Assembly (NCBI RefSeq): GCF_003286085.1 | Contig: NW_020825361.1 | Location: forward strand, 372,001 to 436,000 | Length of the DNA stretch: 64,000 nucleotides | Reading direction: 5' to 3' | DNA from: Drosophila persimilis | Lineage: Eukaryota > Arthropoda > Insecta > Diptera > Drosophilidae | In this document: positions 22,925-34,493 of the stretch, one piece after another | Layout of the letters: the number at the start of each line of letters is the position of its first letter | Numbering within the stretch: the stretch's first letter is position 1 | Notes under the pieces: model-generated | Database searches by the model: none | The model's input: the letters and a program-made list of their open reading frames with translations, nothing else | Told to the model about the DNA's origin: nothing | Made by a program: the position numbers and the translations under genes

Positions 22925-23395
22925 ATGCAAATTTGCATATTAGGTTTTTTTGTTTTCATTTCGTTTTTCTATTGGGATTAAACCGTTTCGCTGCCCCTCG
23001 GCCCATGTCCCACCCCGGGAATGCATTGAAAACTGAAAACAGAAAAAAGAGTAAGAATAAAAGATTATAATGATGCAGAGTTGCAGGAAGAAGCGGGAGC
23101 CAGAAGGCAGAGCAGATCGCTGGCACTATAATTTGCATTTCTCTGACGGCTCAGAGCCGAGAGGCCAGGATTCAGGTCCCAGGAAGTTGTCACACTCTCT
23201 CGCACACACACACACACACACACACATGCACGCACAGGGACACGGGTGCGGCAAAATGCCTTGTCATTAAACCTTTTCGACCCTGTCCCAGAGACTGGCT
23301 CGCCCCGTCTCGCCTCTATCCTTGCCCCAGACTCTTCCGGGTCTACTATGCTTCCCCTTTCCACGCGCACTATTCAAATCAATAAATATGCAAAT
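22925..23395. promoter_or_regulatory. POU octamer cluster including an inverted pair
   Basis: ATGCAAATTTGCAT at 22925-22938 is a perfect 14-base palindrome holding two overlapping octamers in inverted orientation. Further ATTTGCAT/ATGCAAAT octamers lie at 23131-23138 and 23388-23395. POU-domain factors (Nubbin, Pdm2, Vvl, Acj6) bind this octamer. The motif is common in Drosophila noncoding DNA, so this is suggestive only. Confidence 0.35.
23202..23226. repeat. (CA)n microsatellite
   Basis: A pure CA run of about 25 bases between octamers of the cluster. Confidence 0.95.
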
Positions 23396-23438
23396 TCGCA
23401 GTTGCCGTTATCCTTTTGCAACATTGCACACAATACAC

Positions 23439-23469
23439 GACGCCGATGCCGATGCCGATGCGGATGCAG
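23439..23469. repeat. (GATGCC)n hexamer array
   Basis: About five hexamers, the last ones varied to GATGCG. Confidence 0.85.
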
Positions 23470-24867
23470 AACCCTGGATCGTGATCGGGGTAAGGGTAAC
23501 CCCTCTCTATATATTTTTGCCCCCGTGCAGATGCATTGCCTGCATTCAAGTTTCCATCATTTTCGCAAATAATTGATTCGCGCTCGACATACATATTTTT
23601 TGGCAAATGGCAAATCTGTAATCGGAAAATTTGAATATTCAAATTACAATGCTCTCGCATCGGGATTTGGCATTCAAATTGCACATCCGGTTGCTACCTA
23701 CTTTGCATACATATGAATTATATAGCCCTTACCCCTGTTGCCCCTCTTGTCCCTGTTGCCTCTGTTTCCCCGCCCCCAAAATAACCCAATACGTAAATAC
23801 CCAAATACCCATTCGCAATCCAATTTTCCATTTGGTTTCGTGTCCCGCGACCAGACTTTAAGGTTCACGCGACCGGAGTTCAAGGCTGGCTAGGTTCGAA
23901 GGCTCGGATTTTGAGGCTTGGGAGATTCGGGTAGAGGAGAGGAGTTCCGAATCTGGGTTTCCAGATTTATTTTGGCAATTTTGAGATTCCAGGTCGATGT
24001 TTTTCCCTTGTTGAAGGTGTGAAGTGCCCTCTCGACTGCTGCTGCGATGCCGGCGATAAGACACGACTCCATCGGCTAATTTATCGCGCCCTCAGATATG
24101 CCATCGATGGGTGGCAGTGACTACTCTTTGTGCTCATTGAACAGATTCTTATACGATTATGCATATATGTTGGTTTCCTCTTTTTTCCATATTGTAGTAA
24201 TAATAAAAGAACCAAGTTCTTATACAAATTAACTATAGCCAACTAGGTCAGAAATTGTATAAGTCTATAAGAATTTGAGATAATTAACTATGAGCTATAT
24301 TAAAATATAATTATTACAGAATTATTTCTTGAATTTATATGCAATTACATTAATGATATTGATTAGTGTTCCACAACTTTTGACAGTCAGTATTGTACCT
24401 TTCGATACTTTTTGGTCTGGAATCATATTTTTGGACAATATAATAAGTGTTTTTGTGTATCCATCCATCTAAACTATGTACATATATTCGTATTCGATTG
24501 AAAAGGTAAATACTTTTTGAGCAAACACCCCATAGAATGTGTGCCGTTCGACTAAATATTTATACATCTCTGAAATTCAATGGAGTAGGCCACAATATCG
24601 CAACATTGATATTGCAAATGATCAGATACATGTATAGAATATAGTTTTGCAATGATATATAGTATATTTCGATTTTGGGCCATCCTTAAAATTGGATAGG
24701 TTTTGAAACGCAGCCCAATACTCGTAGAATATGAACGTGTGCGAGTACTCGTATTCCACGATATGTGAATCTATTCAAAACTTATGCTCATGCATATGTA
24801 TGTATAGCGAATGAATCGCCCACACACACATGCATCCATGTAGTCGGAATCATACACCCAAACATAC

Positions 24868-25035
24868 TCACACACACACACACACGCTCGTATGTGGCAG
24901 TATTCACATAAATATCGCGCATTGTGTATGTATTGGCTTACATAAGCTTCAGTTCTGCCCAGCTCAGAGTACGGTCCACCCCTTACCACCCCACCGCAAA
25001 AGCCACCCCCTGTACTCCTCTCCCGCATTCGTATG

Positions 25036-25073
<38 letters not shown>

Positions 25074-25080
25074 TCTCTCT
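24868..25080. repeat. (CA)n run and facing (GT)n-CT run
   Basis: A CA run at 24868-24885 faces a 33-base GT run at 25039-25072 that continues into CTCTCT. The two are complementary but separated by about 150 bases, so a foldback is possible but less favoured than at 9083-9190. Confidence 0.9.
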
Positions 25081-25231
25081 GTGATGTTGTTGGCCGCTGC
25101 CGATAGCACGAAATGTGCATATGCTTCAAAGTGCTCTCCATTTCCATTTCCAACTCTCACACATACGAATACACACACACAAGCTCAGCCGCAGGACATA
25201 CATAGAGAAGGACAAGACAATATATGTGGGC

Positions 25232-25278
25232 GGAGAGAGAGAGGGAGAGAGAGAGAGAGAGTGAGAGGGAGAGAGGTG
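25232..25278. repeat. (GA)n-rich tract
   Basis: Nearly 47 bases of GA with GGGA interruptions, holding many overlapping GAGAG pentamers. GAGA factor and CLAMP bind such tracts in Drosophila; no core promoter is visible beside it. Confidence 0.9.
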
Positions 25279-26632
25279 GGGTGTAGTCAAAGGGCTACTC
25301 GCCAGTGCTGCTCCCACAGCTGCTCCACATGCTCCACTCGATTCCTCTTCTCCCTCTTAGCTTTCTTCTCTTTACCACTCACCTCCTCAGGAGGTCACAA
25401 CCACCCACGCCCAATCCATACAGCACTCGGAACAATTGGATATCAATTGTTTGTCATATATAAATTGATCTAAGAACCAGGTTTAAATGTTAGAAAATAT
25501 CAGCCCAGTTTTTTTAATATTTCCACTGGCCATTGGAATATTTATACCAAGTTTTGTAAATTCATATTATACGACTATAGCCAATTAAGAGCTGATCTTT
25601 CTTAGAGTCCAAACGATGTTGAAACCTTGGAGCCCTGCAGATCGCTCGATTCTATGTGGTAAACCCAATTTAAATACAATTTTTTCTAAGCTATTTAGAT
25701 GTACAGACATCGATACAGATCCTTCCATTTAGCTTGTATATTATCGTTTCCCAATGGGAGCCATAGGATATAGTGATCCAAAAATATATGAAATTGAGTG
25801 CCCAACGTTTGGTTTACTAATATTCAGAACAACTTTCTCTTTGAGCTGTCGGTCCCATGAAAGTTCCCTGATGTACAGATCCAATTTTGATAAAACAGTT
25901 TTTTTTTTTATGATTTTGAGCGTTCTTTTCTTTCCGTGTATCTGACGATGTCGCCTGGGCGACCATTATAAGCATAAGATATTCATTTGCTTCATTCTTC
26001 ACATAGCCACTGCCATGGACCAGGGACCAGGGAGCAGAACGAGAACGAGGACCAGGATGAGGACCAGGACTAAAGCCAGAGCGAGCCAGCGAATGAGTTT
26101 AGTGCGGGAGTGAGTGAGTGAGATGGGGAACGGATGGGAGTCATATGTGTGTATGTCTGCGTGTGTGAGCTGCGCAAAAGTCCTTCAATTAAAGATACGA
26201 TGATGGCGAGCGAGATGGAGCAAGCGAAAGTTCAAAATGTGCAAAAAAACGAATACAGAAAGCAGAAAGCACAACTCTACAAATACACACAGTTACACAC
26301 ACATGTACCGTTTTGCGGTGAGGGGAAAATGCGTGCGAGGGGATGTACTCGTATGGGATGCATATGTATGTGTATGTACGAGCTCCCCCCCACCATATGT
26401 GTGTATGTGTTAGGTTTTGGGGGAGCGGACCAATATTCGATGGTCCCATATGCATGTGTATGTGTGTTGTGGGTGTGTGTGTGTGTGTGGGTGGTGGTAC
26501 ATGTGCCTGTGTGTGTGTATAAGAGTCGCCATCTTCGTGTACGCAGGTCGCGAGCAATAAAACACGAAGCGACTGGCCGAGACAGACTGACAGACAGTGG
26601 GGGTTGGGGATGGGGGGTGGGAGAATGGGCGG

Positions 26633-26663
26633 CAGGGAGACAGGGAGACAGGGAGACAGACAG
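26633..26663. repeat. (GGGAGACA)n octamer array
   Basis: Three to four octamers in tandem. Confidence 0.9.
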
Positions 26664-26905
26664 CAACAACGATGCCGCGCGCATGTGGGAGACAACACAC
26701 GACAGGACGAGTGCGAGTGTGTGCTCGCGAGCACACACACGGAAATGGACACCACACAAAACGCGACGCAACATGTTCGTCCAGCTGCAGCAGCGGCACC
26801 ATCAGGCGCAGAGAGCCATTGTTCAAGCGGTGGCAGCGACAGCGGCAGCGGCAGCGAAAGACGACAGCGTGAAAGGACGAAAAGGACGACAACGAAGCCG
26901 CCACG

Positions 26906-26946
26906 GCGACGACTACGACTACGACGCCGACGACGACGACGACGAC
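26906..26946. repeat. (GAC)n trinucleotide array
   Basis: Imperfect then pure GAC triplets, giving poly-Asp, poly-Arg/Thr or poly-Arg/Val depending on the frame and strand. Confidence 0.9.
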
Positions 26947-27481
26947 ATTCGATAGCCTTCGATGAGCAATACATTTTGCTTCCCTTAAAAACGAACTCTC
27001 TCACTCACTCTATTGCTCTCTCCTTCGCCCCCCACACACACGTGCGAGCAGGACCTGCATACATGTACGTATATGTACTCGCCCTCACATGCATGTGTGT
27101 GTGTGTGTGCTGTCACTCCTGGGGATAGATGCCGGGGATAGAATCTCTGCCCCACACACAGCAGAGCGGTCCACAACCACTCAATGACCTACCTCCAACC
27201 CCACCCGAGCCGTCACCCCCACGCGGACCAAATGCTGCTGCGCGCAGGTTTTTTGGTTAAAAGGGTGCGCCAACGTCGCTGTTGCCATCGCTGTCCGCCG
27301 CTAACTGCGCTGCTTTGGCAGTTGCTGACGTCGCTGTCGTTGTTTGGCCACTTAGTCGCCCTCATGTTTGCTGCTGGAGAATGGGGAGGTGGTGGAGGAG
27401 GAGCAGGAGGAGGTGGCTGTTCGGCTTTTTGCCTATTTCGTTTAGGGAAAATTGATGCGTTGCCTTAATGGCCGACCATCG

Positions 27482-27511
27482 CACACACACACACACACAC
27501 ACACACCACAC

Positions 27512-27545
<34 letters not shown>
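27482..27545. repeat. (CA)n followed by (TA)n compound microsatellite
   Basis: CA repeats (about 25 bases) pass through CACACATA into a TA run of over 30 bases with one TGTA interruption. Confidence 0.95.
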
Positions 27546-27946
27546 CTGTATGTGTGGCAGTGGGAGTGTGTCTGTATATAAGGAGGCATCCTATATGGGA
27601 AGTCCCAGGCTAAGCAACTACGTGATTAAGCCTCTCTTTCTGTGCATGCATATACATACATAGACGTGTGTGTATATAGATATATACATGTACAGACAAT
27701 CAGTGGGCACCCCCTATCCTCATCCCCTGGCAACCAACAGTGTTCGCATAAATTAGTTTTGATGCTGGCAAATGAAGAGGAGAACTCACTCTCACCGCTC
27801 ACATCGTCCCCGAGCCGAGCGGCCATCTTGCCAATATGTGAGCATATGTGTGTGTGGGAGTTTAAGTCTCTGCGCTTGTGTGTGGGTGCCTATGCAGGCA
27901 TATCGTAGCATACAGAAAAGGGCGTTCTGACCAAAGGGCCATGCAG

Positions 27947-27950
<4 letters not shown>

Positions 27951-27978
<28 letters not shown>

Positions 27979-27979
27979 C
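27951..27979. repeat. (TG)n microsatellite
   Basis: A pure run of about 28 bases. Confidence 0.95.
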
Positions 27980-29738
27980 TCAGAGTTGGTTCGTAATTAA
28001 GTCCACATATGCACAGGCTCCCTCTCTCAGTCTCTCCCTAAAGTCCTTTCGACTTGCCTCACTCTTTCTCTTCTGCTCTGACTCCTTCGCTCTGTCCCAT
28101 TCTGTCTTTGTGCTGGCCAAATCGATTTCAATATGTTAATGGCGCCAACTTTGAGCAAATGAAGTGCAATTTGCTTGCTCAACAAATGATGTACATGGAT
28201 ACATACATGCGAGTGCGGGTGCCAGTATGTGGGTGTATTTGTGCGGGTGTGTACATGCTGCCCCAATCGCCCACAGCCGCCTGCACAGAGGCCCTAGGGA
28301 CTCATGGGGGTTGGGTTGGGCATGTTAAAACCCAATACTTTTCGCTGACGTGTGATGTATAAGCTCTGCTTCTCTCTCACTCTGTCCTCTACTCTCCCTC
28401 TCACTCCCTATGTATGTGCGAGAAGGTACAGTTTTCAATTACAGTCGGACTCAGAGATGCTTCGACAGGCATCGAAAGTCCTGGGGATACTTTGAGCTAC
28501 GGGCGTTGCGTGGTCGGGGGCCCATTCCATTTGCTGGCGGGCAAACAGTTTTTCAACTTTAAATTGATTGCGTTCGGCAATTTGCAGATTGATTGTACGA
28601 GTAATCAATATAATTAAAATGAATCTTAGCTGCGTTTGCTCCGGCAACGGACCACCAAATGTGGGACAATCGCTGGCGGGGATAATCGATGGGGGCTTAT
28701 CGAAGAGAATATTTGTTTAAAGGCGGAGTTTTATATGTATGTTTTGCGTGGAGTAAGAGGGGAGCGAGAAGGGGAACATTTAATATTCCGATTAGGAAAT
28801 TTGCATACAACTTTTTTTATGGAGAAATATTATTTAAAACGGCTTAATAATAGGTATGCTTCTCATTTTATTTATCCACAAAACCTTTTCAAAATATGTA
28901 CAATAATATTTGTACAATTTGCATGTTCAATGATGTGCTAAAAATGATATAGATAGATCTATAATTCTCCTTTGAAAGAGTTCCGAAAATACTAAGGGGA
29001 AAGCCATAAGCCATAAGGAACCCGTAGGGCCTTTCGCATAGATGTCCCATACAAGGATCCTTTGCTGTCAATCACTGGGCGTAAGCTTCTTTCGTTCAAT
29101 GTGCTGTTGGAATCCTTAACCCCATCCTAAGCCCCGGATTGCTGATCGTGCGAAGAAATAAATTTGCAAATTATCCTTGCCCCTACGGGTACCACTGTCC
29201 TTCTTCGCATTTGGCAAACTGCATAATTTGCACACAATCGGGGATCGGGAATCGGCAATACTTTGCATGCCCCGAATGGCCTCTGGAGGGGTGCTGTTGT
29301 GTTCCAGCTCCGATCCTGGGAAATTTACGGCCTCACCTGCATCGAGGCGGGTTGTTGCTTCGTTAGCTACTGACAGCCGCCGCTTCAGCGTATCGGCATC
29401 GTCTTCTTCTCGGGTTCGTAATCAAATTACATGCTCAATGCAAAAAAAAAAAAGAAAAAGGAAAAGAAAAACCACACGGCGAGGCTGTCAAAGGGGTGCC
29501 TGCCCCAGAACCCAGAGAGGGATGGGATTCGGAAGCAGAATCCAAATCTGAATCGGAATCGGGAAGTGCATGTAAATTTTTCTCGCCGTCAATTATCTCG
29601 AATGCATCGCATCGCCCAAAGGATTACGACCAAAGATGTGTGTCGTCTCCGTGTGTGGAAAACCCTTCTGGATTTCCCCCTTCTGCGCGAATGTGTGAGC
29701 CGCAATTAGAAGGAAGGCAGCTCACATTTACATTCGCC

Positions 29739-29792
29739 CTACCCCGTATCCCTGTACCCCTACCCCTACCACTACCCATGCCCTACCCCCAC
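29739..29792. repeat. C-rich CCCTAC/CCCCTA tract
   Basis: Imperfect CCCCTA, CCCTAC and CCCATG units. The minus strand has many G3-G4 tracts. Confidence 0.75.
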
Positions 29793-29915
29793 CATCCAAG
29801 TGCAGCCCTTTTCCCCCTGAAGCGAGTTCACGAGGAGGAAAATCGCAATATGCAAACAGAAAACAGAAAACAGACGACACAGCGTAAGAGCGTAAGAGAA
29901 GAGACGAGCGAGGCG

Positions 29916-30010
29916 GAGAGACGAGACGAGAGATGTCGACCATTTAATTAAAATTCGAAAAAGGTATAAATTTCCCTTTGAGAGCGATTGACAGGCGACG
30001 GCAGAGGCAG
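29916..30010 (+). promoter_or_regulatory. Weak TATA-type promoter candidate
   Basis: TATAAAT at 29965-29971 lies downstream of two GAGAG elements (29916-29920 and 29928-29932) and upstream of a CpG-rich CAGCGG segment that would suit a 5' leader. No initiator consensus is present at the expected position near 29996, so this is much weaker than the candidate at 21905. Confidence 0.2.
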
Positions 30011-30218
30011 CGTCAGCGGCAGCGGCGACCGAAATATAACGGTTCGCGACAGTTCCCCGGTGTCTGCCGCCGGAAAATTATTACCCATGCAAATTGGCAG
30101 CGATGAGGTTTCCCCATCCCCCCTGCCATGGGAAGGGAAGGGAATGTCTGGTGCGAGAGAGTGTGTAACATGACACATGCTGCATAAACAGCATAGAAAT
30201 TATTACCTCTGTTCCGCG

Positions 30219-30243
30219 TATCCCATATCCCATATCCCATATC
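30219..30243. repeat. (ATCCCAT)n heptamer array
   Basis: Three heptamers in tandem. Confidence 0.85.
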
Positions 30244-32041
30244 AGGGGCACGTCTCATCCTTATCTAATCAAAACTGAATCGAAACAAAAATTAAGCGGG
30301 AAACATGTGTGTGCTGCCTGCCTGTGAAGGGAATCTAAATCTGAAGGACTTTCGTAGGAGCATTATAAAGAAACTTTGAAGTTCTTCGGAGAAACACTTC
30401 AATGCAGAAACATTTTTCCGTAGTACCAAAAAGAGCTAGTAAGGAAATTAAATTGAGCAAAGAAGCGATTAGCTTGCACTTCAACTAGTTCGGAGGTGCG
30501 AGTCCTTGGGACTCCATAGTTATTTTTCTATTAGCAGACTGTCTTAAGCTCCAGTTAAATGCAATGAGAGTACTGTGGCGAATCTGGGTGAAGAGTATTC
30601 CATCTGCAGCATTTGTTTGAGTAGAGCTTCAGATAATCATTAGAGGTATACCTACGCGAAGGTAGATGCAGGTTTGTTTTACTGAAAAATGACGACTACC
30701 GGAGAAGTTTGCCGGACCTTCTCTCTCAATGTAAAATCTTCATATATGTGTATATTCAGAGAAATCATATAAACAGTCTATGGATGAATTTGTGGGCTAA
30801 ACCTCTTTCAAAATTGGAGCAACATATCACATACATATTCCAGCTAATTCTAGGCCTTCGCTATCTTTCCTCACGAATACATTTATATCACACCCAACTC
30901 CGTTCTGTTCGGTGGAGTTCGTTAACCCAGGAGCTTGAGTGTGAGTCCCAGTGACAACCAATTTGCAGATAATGTATTCGATTCCAGCCAGAAACCAGGA
31001 ACCCGGAACCCGGAAGCGGTTGCTTATCGCGATGTAGATGATGATGGCGATGGCGCTGATGATAATGATGAGGAGTTCCGTCCGTTCTGCCACTTGAGGG
31101 CAAGTCGAATGAGGAACTTCTTCACACACTGTCGCCTGCCAGGATCATCGATAGTGGACTCTCATGGGGAGTGGAAGGCGCTCTCGAGCAACAGCTGAAC
31201 GGCTAAATGCAGTGGCCCGCTGGGCTGCTCGACTGATAGGCACCACCGTCACCACCACCACCGCCAATCAGCATCCGCATTCGCATCCGCGTTCACATCG
31301 TCATTGAGGATTGCTTCAGAATGAAAATTTAAATTATTCAAGTGGTCTTCACGCCATTTGCTGCTCTCTGAATCAATAGCCGAGAAGCAACCGAAATCGC
31401 AATTACATATTCCATCCATCCATCCGTCCATCCCTGTCCCTATCCCTAGTCTTGGGTATGGGGGACAACTATTTAACATTTTTGCGACCCCGACTCGGCT
31501 GGTCACCCGGCGCGTCTCAAGTGTCCTCCGAACACAGTGCTTGGCATAAATTATTCGCGGGGAATTCGGGAAAGTGGGCTGCGGGGAATCTCGGTGCCTT
31601 TTTGTATGCAGCGGCAGCCTGCTCTCTGGCCCCTGGCTCTTGGCCTGGCCGGCTGTGTGGTACTGTCCGTCCCAGTCCCTCAATTGAAGGTCACCGAAAG
31701 TTTTTCTGCCAGCAACAGCAACAGTTGCTGGCTCCCGCAACAAGTTGCTCTCTTTTACACCGTGCTCCATGGGCCACCCCCTCGTTACCACCTCGAAAAA
31801 AGCGCGACACAAAAACTCGTAACAGAAAAAAAAATTGTGTAAAAGAAAAGCGAAATGCAAATAGAAAACGGCTGGAGAGGCACAGGGAGGTACAGCCAAA
31901 GCGAGAGAGGGTGTGTGTGTGGGGCGTGGGGCGTGGCGGGGTGTCTGGCACGTCCTTGCCAAGTCAAGTCTCAATTTGAATTTTAATTTTAAATGCCACA
32001 ATTTTCCATCTATTTACAGTCTGAGGCCGCGACGGCACCGG

Positions 32042-32071
32042 CAACCGGCACCCGGCACCCGGCACCCGGCA
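32042..32071. repeat. (GGCACCC)n heptamer array
   Basis: About four GGCACCC/GGCAACC units. Confidence 0.9.
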
Positions 32072-32748
32072 GAAGCAACGGCCTTGCACCGTGGCAGGAA
32101 AGCGATATTCAACAGATAAATTTAATTGCGTTCATTAAAAAAACATCCTACTCTCATTCGATGGCTGGGGGACTTGGAATCGTTAATTGAAAATGTTTTG
32201 AAAGCTGATTCTCAAGGGGACCGAGGAGAGGTTTCTTACACGAAGTGGGAATCGGTTTTATGAGGCATTGGATTATATGAAAGATACTAAATATATTCAC
32301 AGAAGGACCATTTTTCGTAATTTAGCCAATGAATGATCGGTTGATCTTTTAGATGCAGACGATGGCGGAAAGAGGAAAGAAGTTCTCTTTGAGATCTCTG
32401 GAGGGTATATTCATCGCATCTTTCTTGTTCCAGTTTCAAATGGATACCCACAAGTAGTTCTGCTCTACTTTCACGCCACTGTAAGTAGTCGGCCTTCCCT
32501 CACTCTCTCCACCTAGTCGCCCCCTCAATTTAGACGCTTACGTAACTATACGGCGGCATAAATGAGGAAAAAAAACCACTTGGGGAAACACCAAAAGTTG
32601 TCCAAGTTCCTGGATGCTTTCTTTTTCATGAATGAAACCATTTTTTTACACTCCGCATCTTATTCTAAAAATAAAAGAAAGGCGCATGTAAGGAGACGAA
32701 GAGAAAGCAACAAAAGCACAAAGAGGAAACAATAAAAGAATGCAGGAC

Positions 32749-32776
32749 GAGAGAGAGAGAGAGAGAGTGAGAGAAA
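32749..32776. repeat. (GA)n tract
   Basis: A run of GAGA with one GTGA interruption. Confidence 0.9.
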
Positions 32777-32944
32777 GGAGAGGCGGAGAAGGAAAAAAAT
32801 TAAGTCTGCCCGCCGTCTGCAATGGGACCGTAATGAGTCTCTAATTGACGACATTGAGCCGAGCCCCCCGCACCACCCCACCCAGTGCTACCAGCCCTCC
32901 CCCTGCCCCACTTGGTACCCCTGCCAGGCAGACAGCGTCTGCAG

Positions 32945-33020
32945 AGGCTTTTTGTACCCTCTGCAGAGGGTATAACGATTTGTGCTCGATGTTTGCCACG
33001 AAGCCAGTAAAGGCAGCAAG
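32945..33020. mobile_element. Fragment resembling a Drosophila dispersed repeat
   Basis: A perfect 18-base palindrome TACCCTCTGCAGAGGGTA at 32955-32972 is followed by TAACGATTT, then GTTTGCCACGAAG. This order resembles a very common Drosophila dispersed repeat in which a TACCC...GGGTAT palindrome precedes ATAATTT and GTTTG..ACGC words. Similarity fades within about 60-100 bases, suggesting an old fragment. The assignment is from memory of the pattern and not from a database match. Confidence 0.35.
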
Positions 33021-34475
33021 GGCGATCCCATACGGTTACACTTTTATGTATAGAAATCGGAGCCGAATCGGAACTATCGGTGGGAAACCACACAAATCAA
33101 ATTTTAGGAAACTTTCTACATTAAATGCTCAGATCGGAATCGGATTCCTAAATCATAAATGTGTAAGCCAATTCTTTCTAAAGATACTTTATGCAAAACT
33201 TGCTCCAAATCGTGTACCTATACATATATCGAATACGATTTTCCATATGATAGATCTGAAAGAGTATCAATTACTTCGACGCCCCCGCCAACAGTTGATT
33301 CATATTTTTTTGTGTGTTTTTTCCTTTTATTCGTTTTGTTTTTTTTTTTCTTATTTTCTTTCTCTTACTCTCTTTCTGCTTGTTGCTGTTAGAAATTACG
33401 CTAAGCTGAAAAGGAGGGGAGGGAGTGGATGGGATGGGTGCTGCGGAGTGGATGTATGGGGGCGTATGGGCGGATGGGACCAGGACCAAGAACTGGCAGA
33501 CTGATTTATTTTGCTGGCTCTTTTCAGCCATTTTTATTATTATTACGATTATTATTTTTGTTTTGGCCCGCGTCTCACAGCTTTTGTTGGGAATTTTTCA
33601 AGGTCGTCGCGCTTTAGAGTTTAATTCGTTCTCTCTTTCCCTCTTTATCGCTCTTTAATGCGGAAATAGGAAATGTAATGAAAAAGTTTTTTTATTTCGA
33701 CGACTTGGAATGAAGTGGCTGTTGGGTAGAGGAGCTCGGTGGGAGGTCGAGGGTTTGCAGTGTGCTTAACGACATTTATCATGGGCTTATCTTATGCAAG
33801 TCCATCATTCGAGGGAAATCTTCATGCATCTAACACTTTTCTGACCCAATTTGTGGCGGAAATCTACTCTTTGACGATATTTAAATCTACCATTACGTAT
33901 ACTATATATAAACGGAAACATTTCATTGGATCTACTACTGCAAATAATTCAGAAAAATCCATTTCTGATACCATATCTCGTGGATTTCCAAAAGTCTCTT
34001 ACATTTACCATCTTTGAAGGAAAACGGGCGATCTATGGATCCAGCTTACACTGCATTTACTCTCTCTGTCAAATCATTATTTGGTGGATGCACTGGATCC
34101 GTGTGTCTCTCGTTACCGTACAAACCTTCACCGTCTCCCATCCTCCCATTCCTTCACGACTTTGTTCGCGGTGCCATTAAAGTAAATAATTCGAAATGGG
34201 ATGGGAAACAGTTAAAAAAACCGAATAGAATGAGACGAATACCCAAAACAAGGAAGACGTACAGGAACGAGGGAGAAGGAAGGAGGAGAGGACAAAGGAC
34301 ATTGAGGAAATGAAAGAGGGGCTGCGAAAGAACAAGCAAAGAAACAGGAATGGGGAAAAGCAGAGAGCAACAAGTTGGCAGCTCTGATGGCGATGCCAAG
34401 ACGAAGTGAAAGTGCTGTTGGGACTGGAGGCGGGGTGGAGTTGGGTGTAAGGAAAATGAACTCGGGAAATTACAG

Positions 34476-34493
34476 AACAGAACAGAACAGAAC
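34476..34493. repeat. (AGAAC) pentamer array
   Basis: Three to four AGAAC units. Confidence 0.75.

Larger units (their letters stand above)
22124..26000. other. Noncoding stretch with AT-rich islands and CA/GT arrays
   Basis: AT-rich islands at 22124-22680, 24120-24780 and 25450-26000 show no gene. Between them are a POU octamer cluster and repeat arrays listed separately. Confidence 0.65.
26134..26955 (+). other. Low-complexity region open in many frames
   Basis: An ATG-initiated frame of 273 codons runs from 26134 to TAG at 26953. Overlapping frames of 271 and 164 codons are open on the minus strand, and one of 174 codons (26604-27128) is open in another plus frame. Composition is repeat-derived: TG arrays at 26400-26520, GGGAGACA octamers at 26633-26663, CAGCGG near 26840 and (GAC)n at 26906-26946, which gives an Asp-rich end. 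A PHO-like GCCATCTTCG lies at 26528. I judge the open frames a product of repeats. The purine-rich, CpG-bearing part at 26680-26950 could still be an untranslated exon. Confidence 0.2.
27130..32500. other. Noncoding stretch with repeats and scattered motifs
   Basis: No supported gene. It holds CA-TA and GT arrays, a PHO/YY1-like GGCCATCTTG at 27821-27830, two octamers at 28799-28806 and 28917-28924, and an A-rich tract near 29440-29475. AT-rich islands lie at 28720-29000 and 30300-30900. Confidence 0.65.

Noticed and set aside
23702..23800. Repeated CCCTTGTTGCC words suggesting a direct-repeat array
   Set aside because: They are imperfect CCCTGTTGCC hexamer-like units without unique spacers, so not a CRISPR array, and this is a eukaryotic sequence.
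30500..30514. GAGTCC-TTG-GGACTC hairpin
   Set aside because: A six-base stem is expected often by chance, with no following T run or conserved context visible.
32196..32210. Fifteen bases (TTTTGAAAGCTGATT) identical to the 3' part of the bantam microRNA
   Set aside because: The bantam seed region is absent directly upstream and the flanks do not fold into a precursor hairpin. Across all known fly miRNAs a 15-base match in 64 kb is not very surprising.
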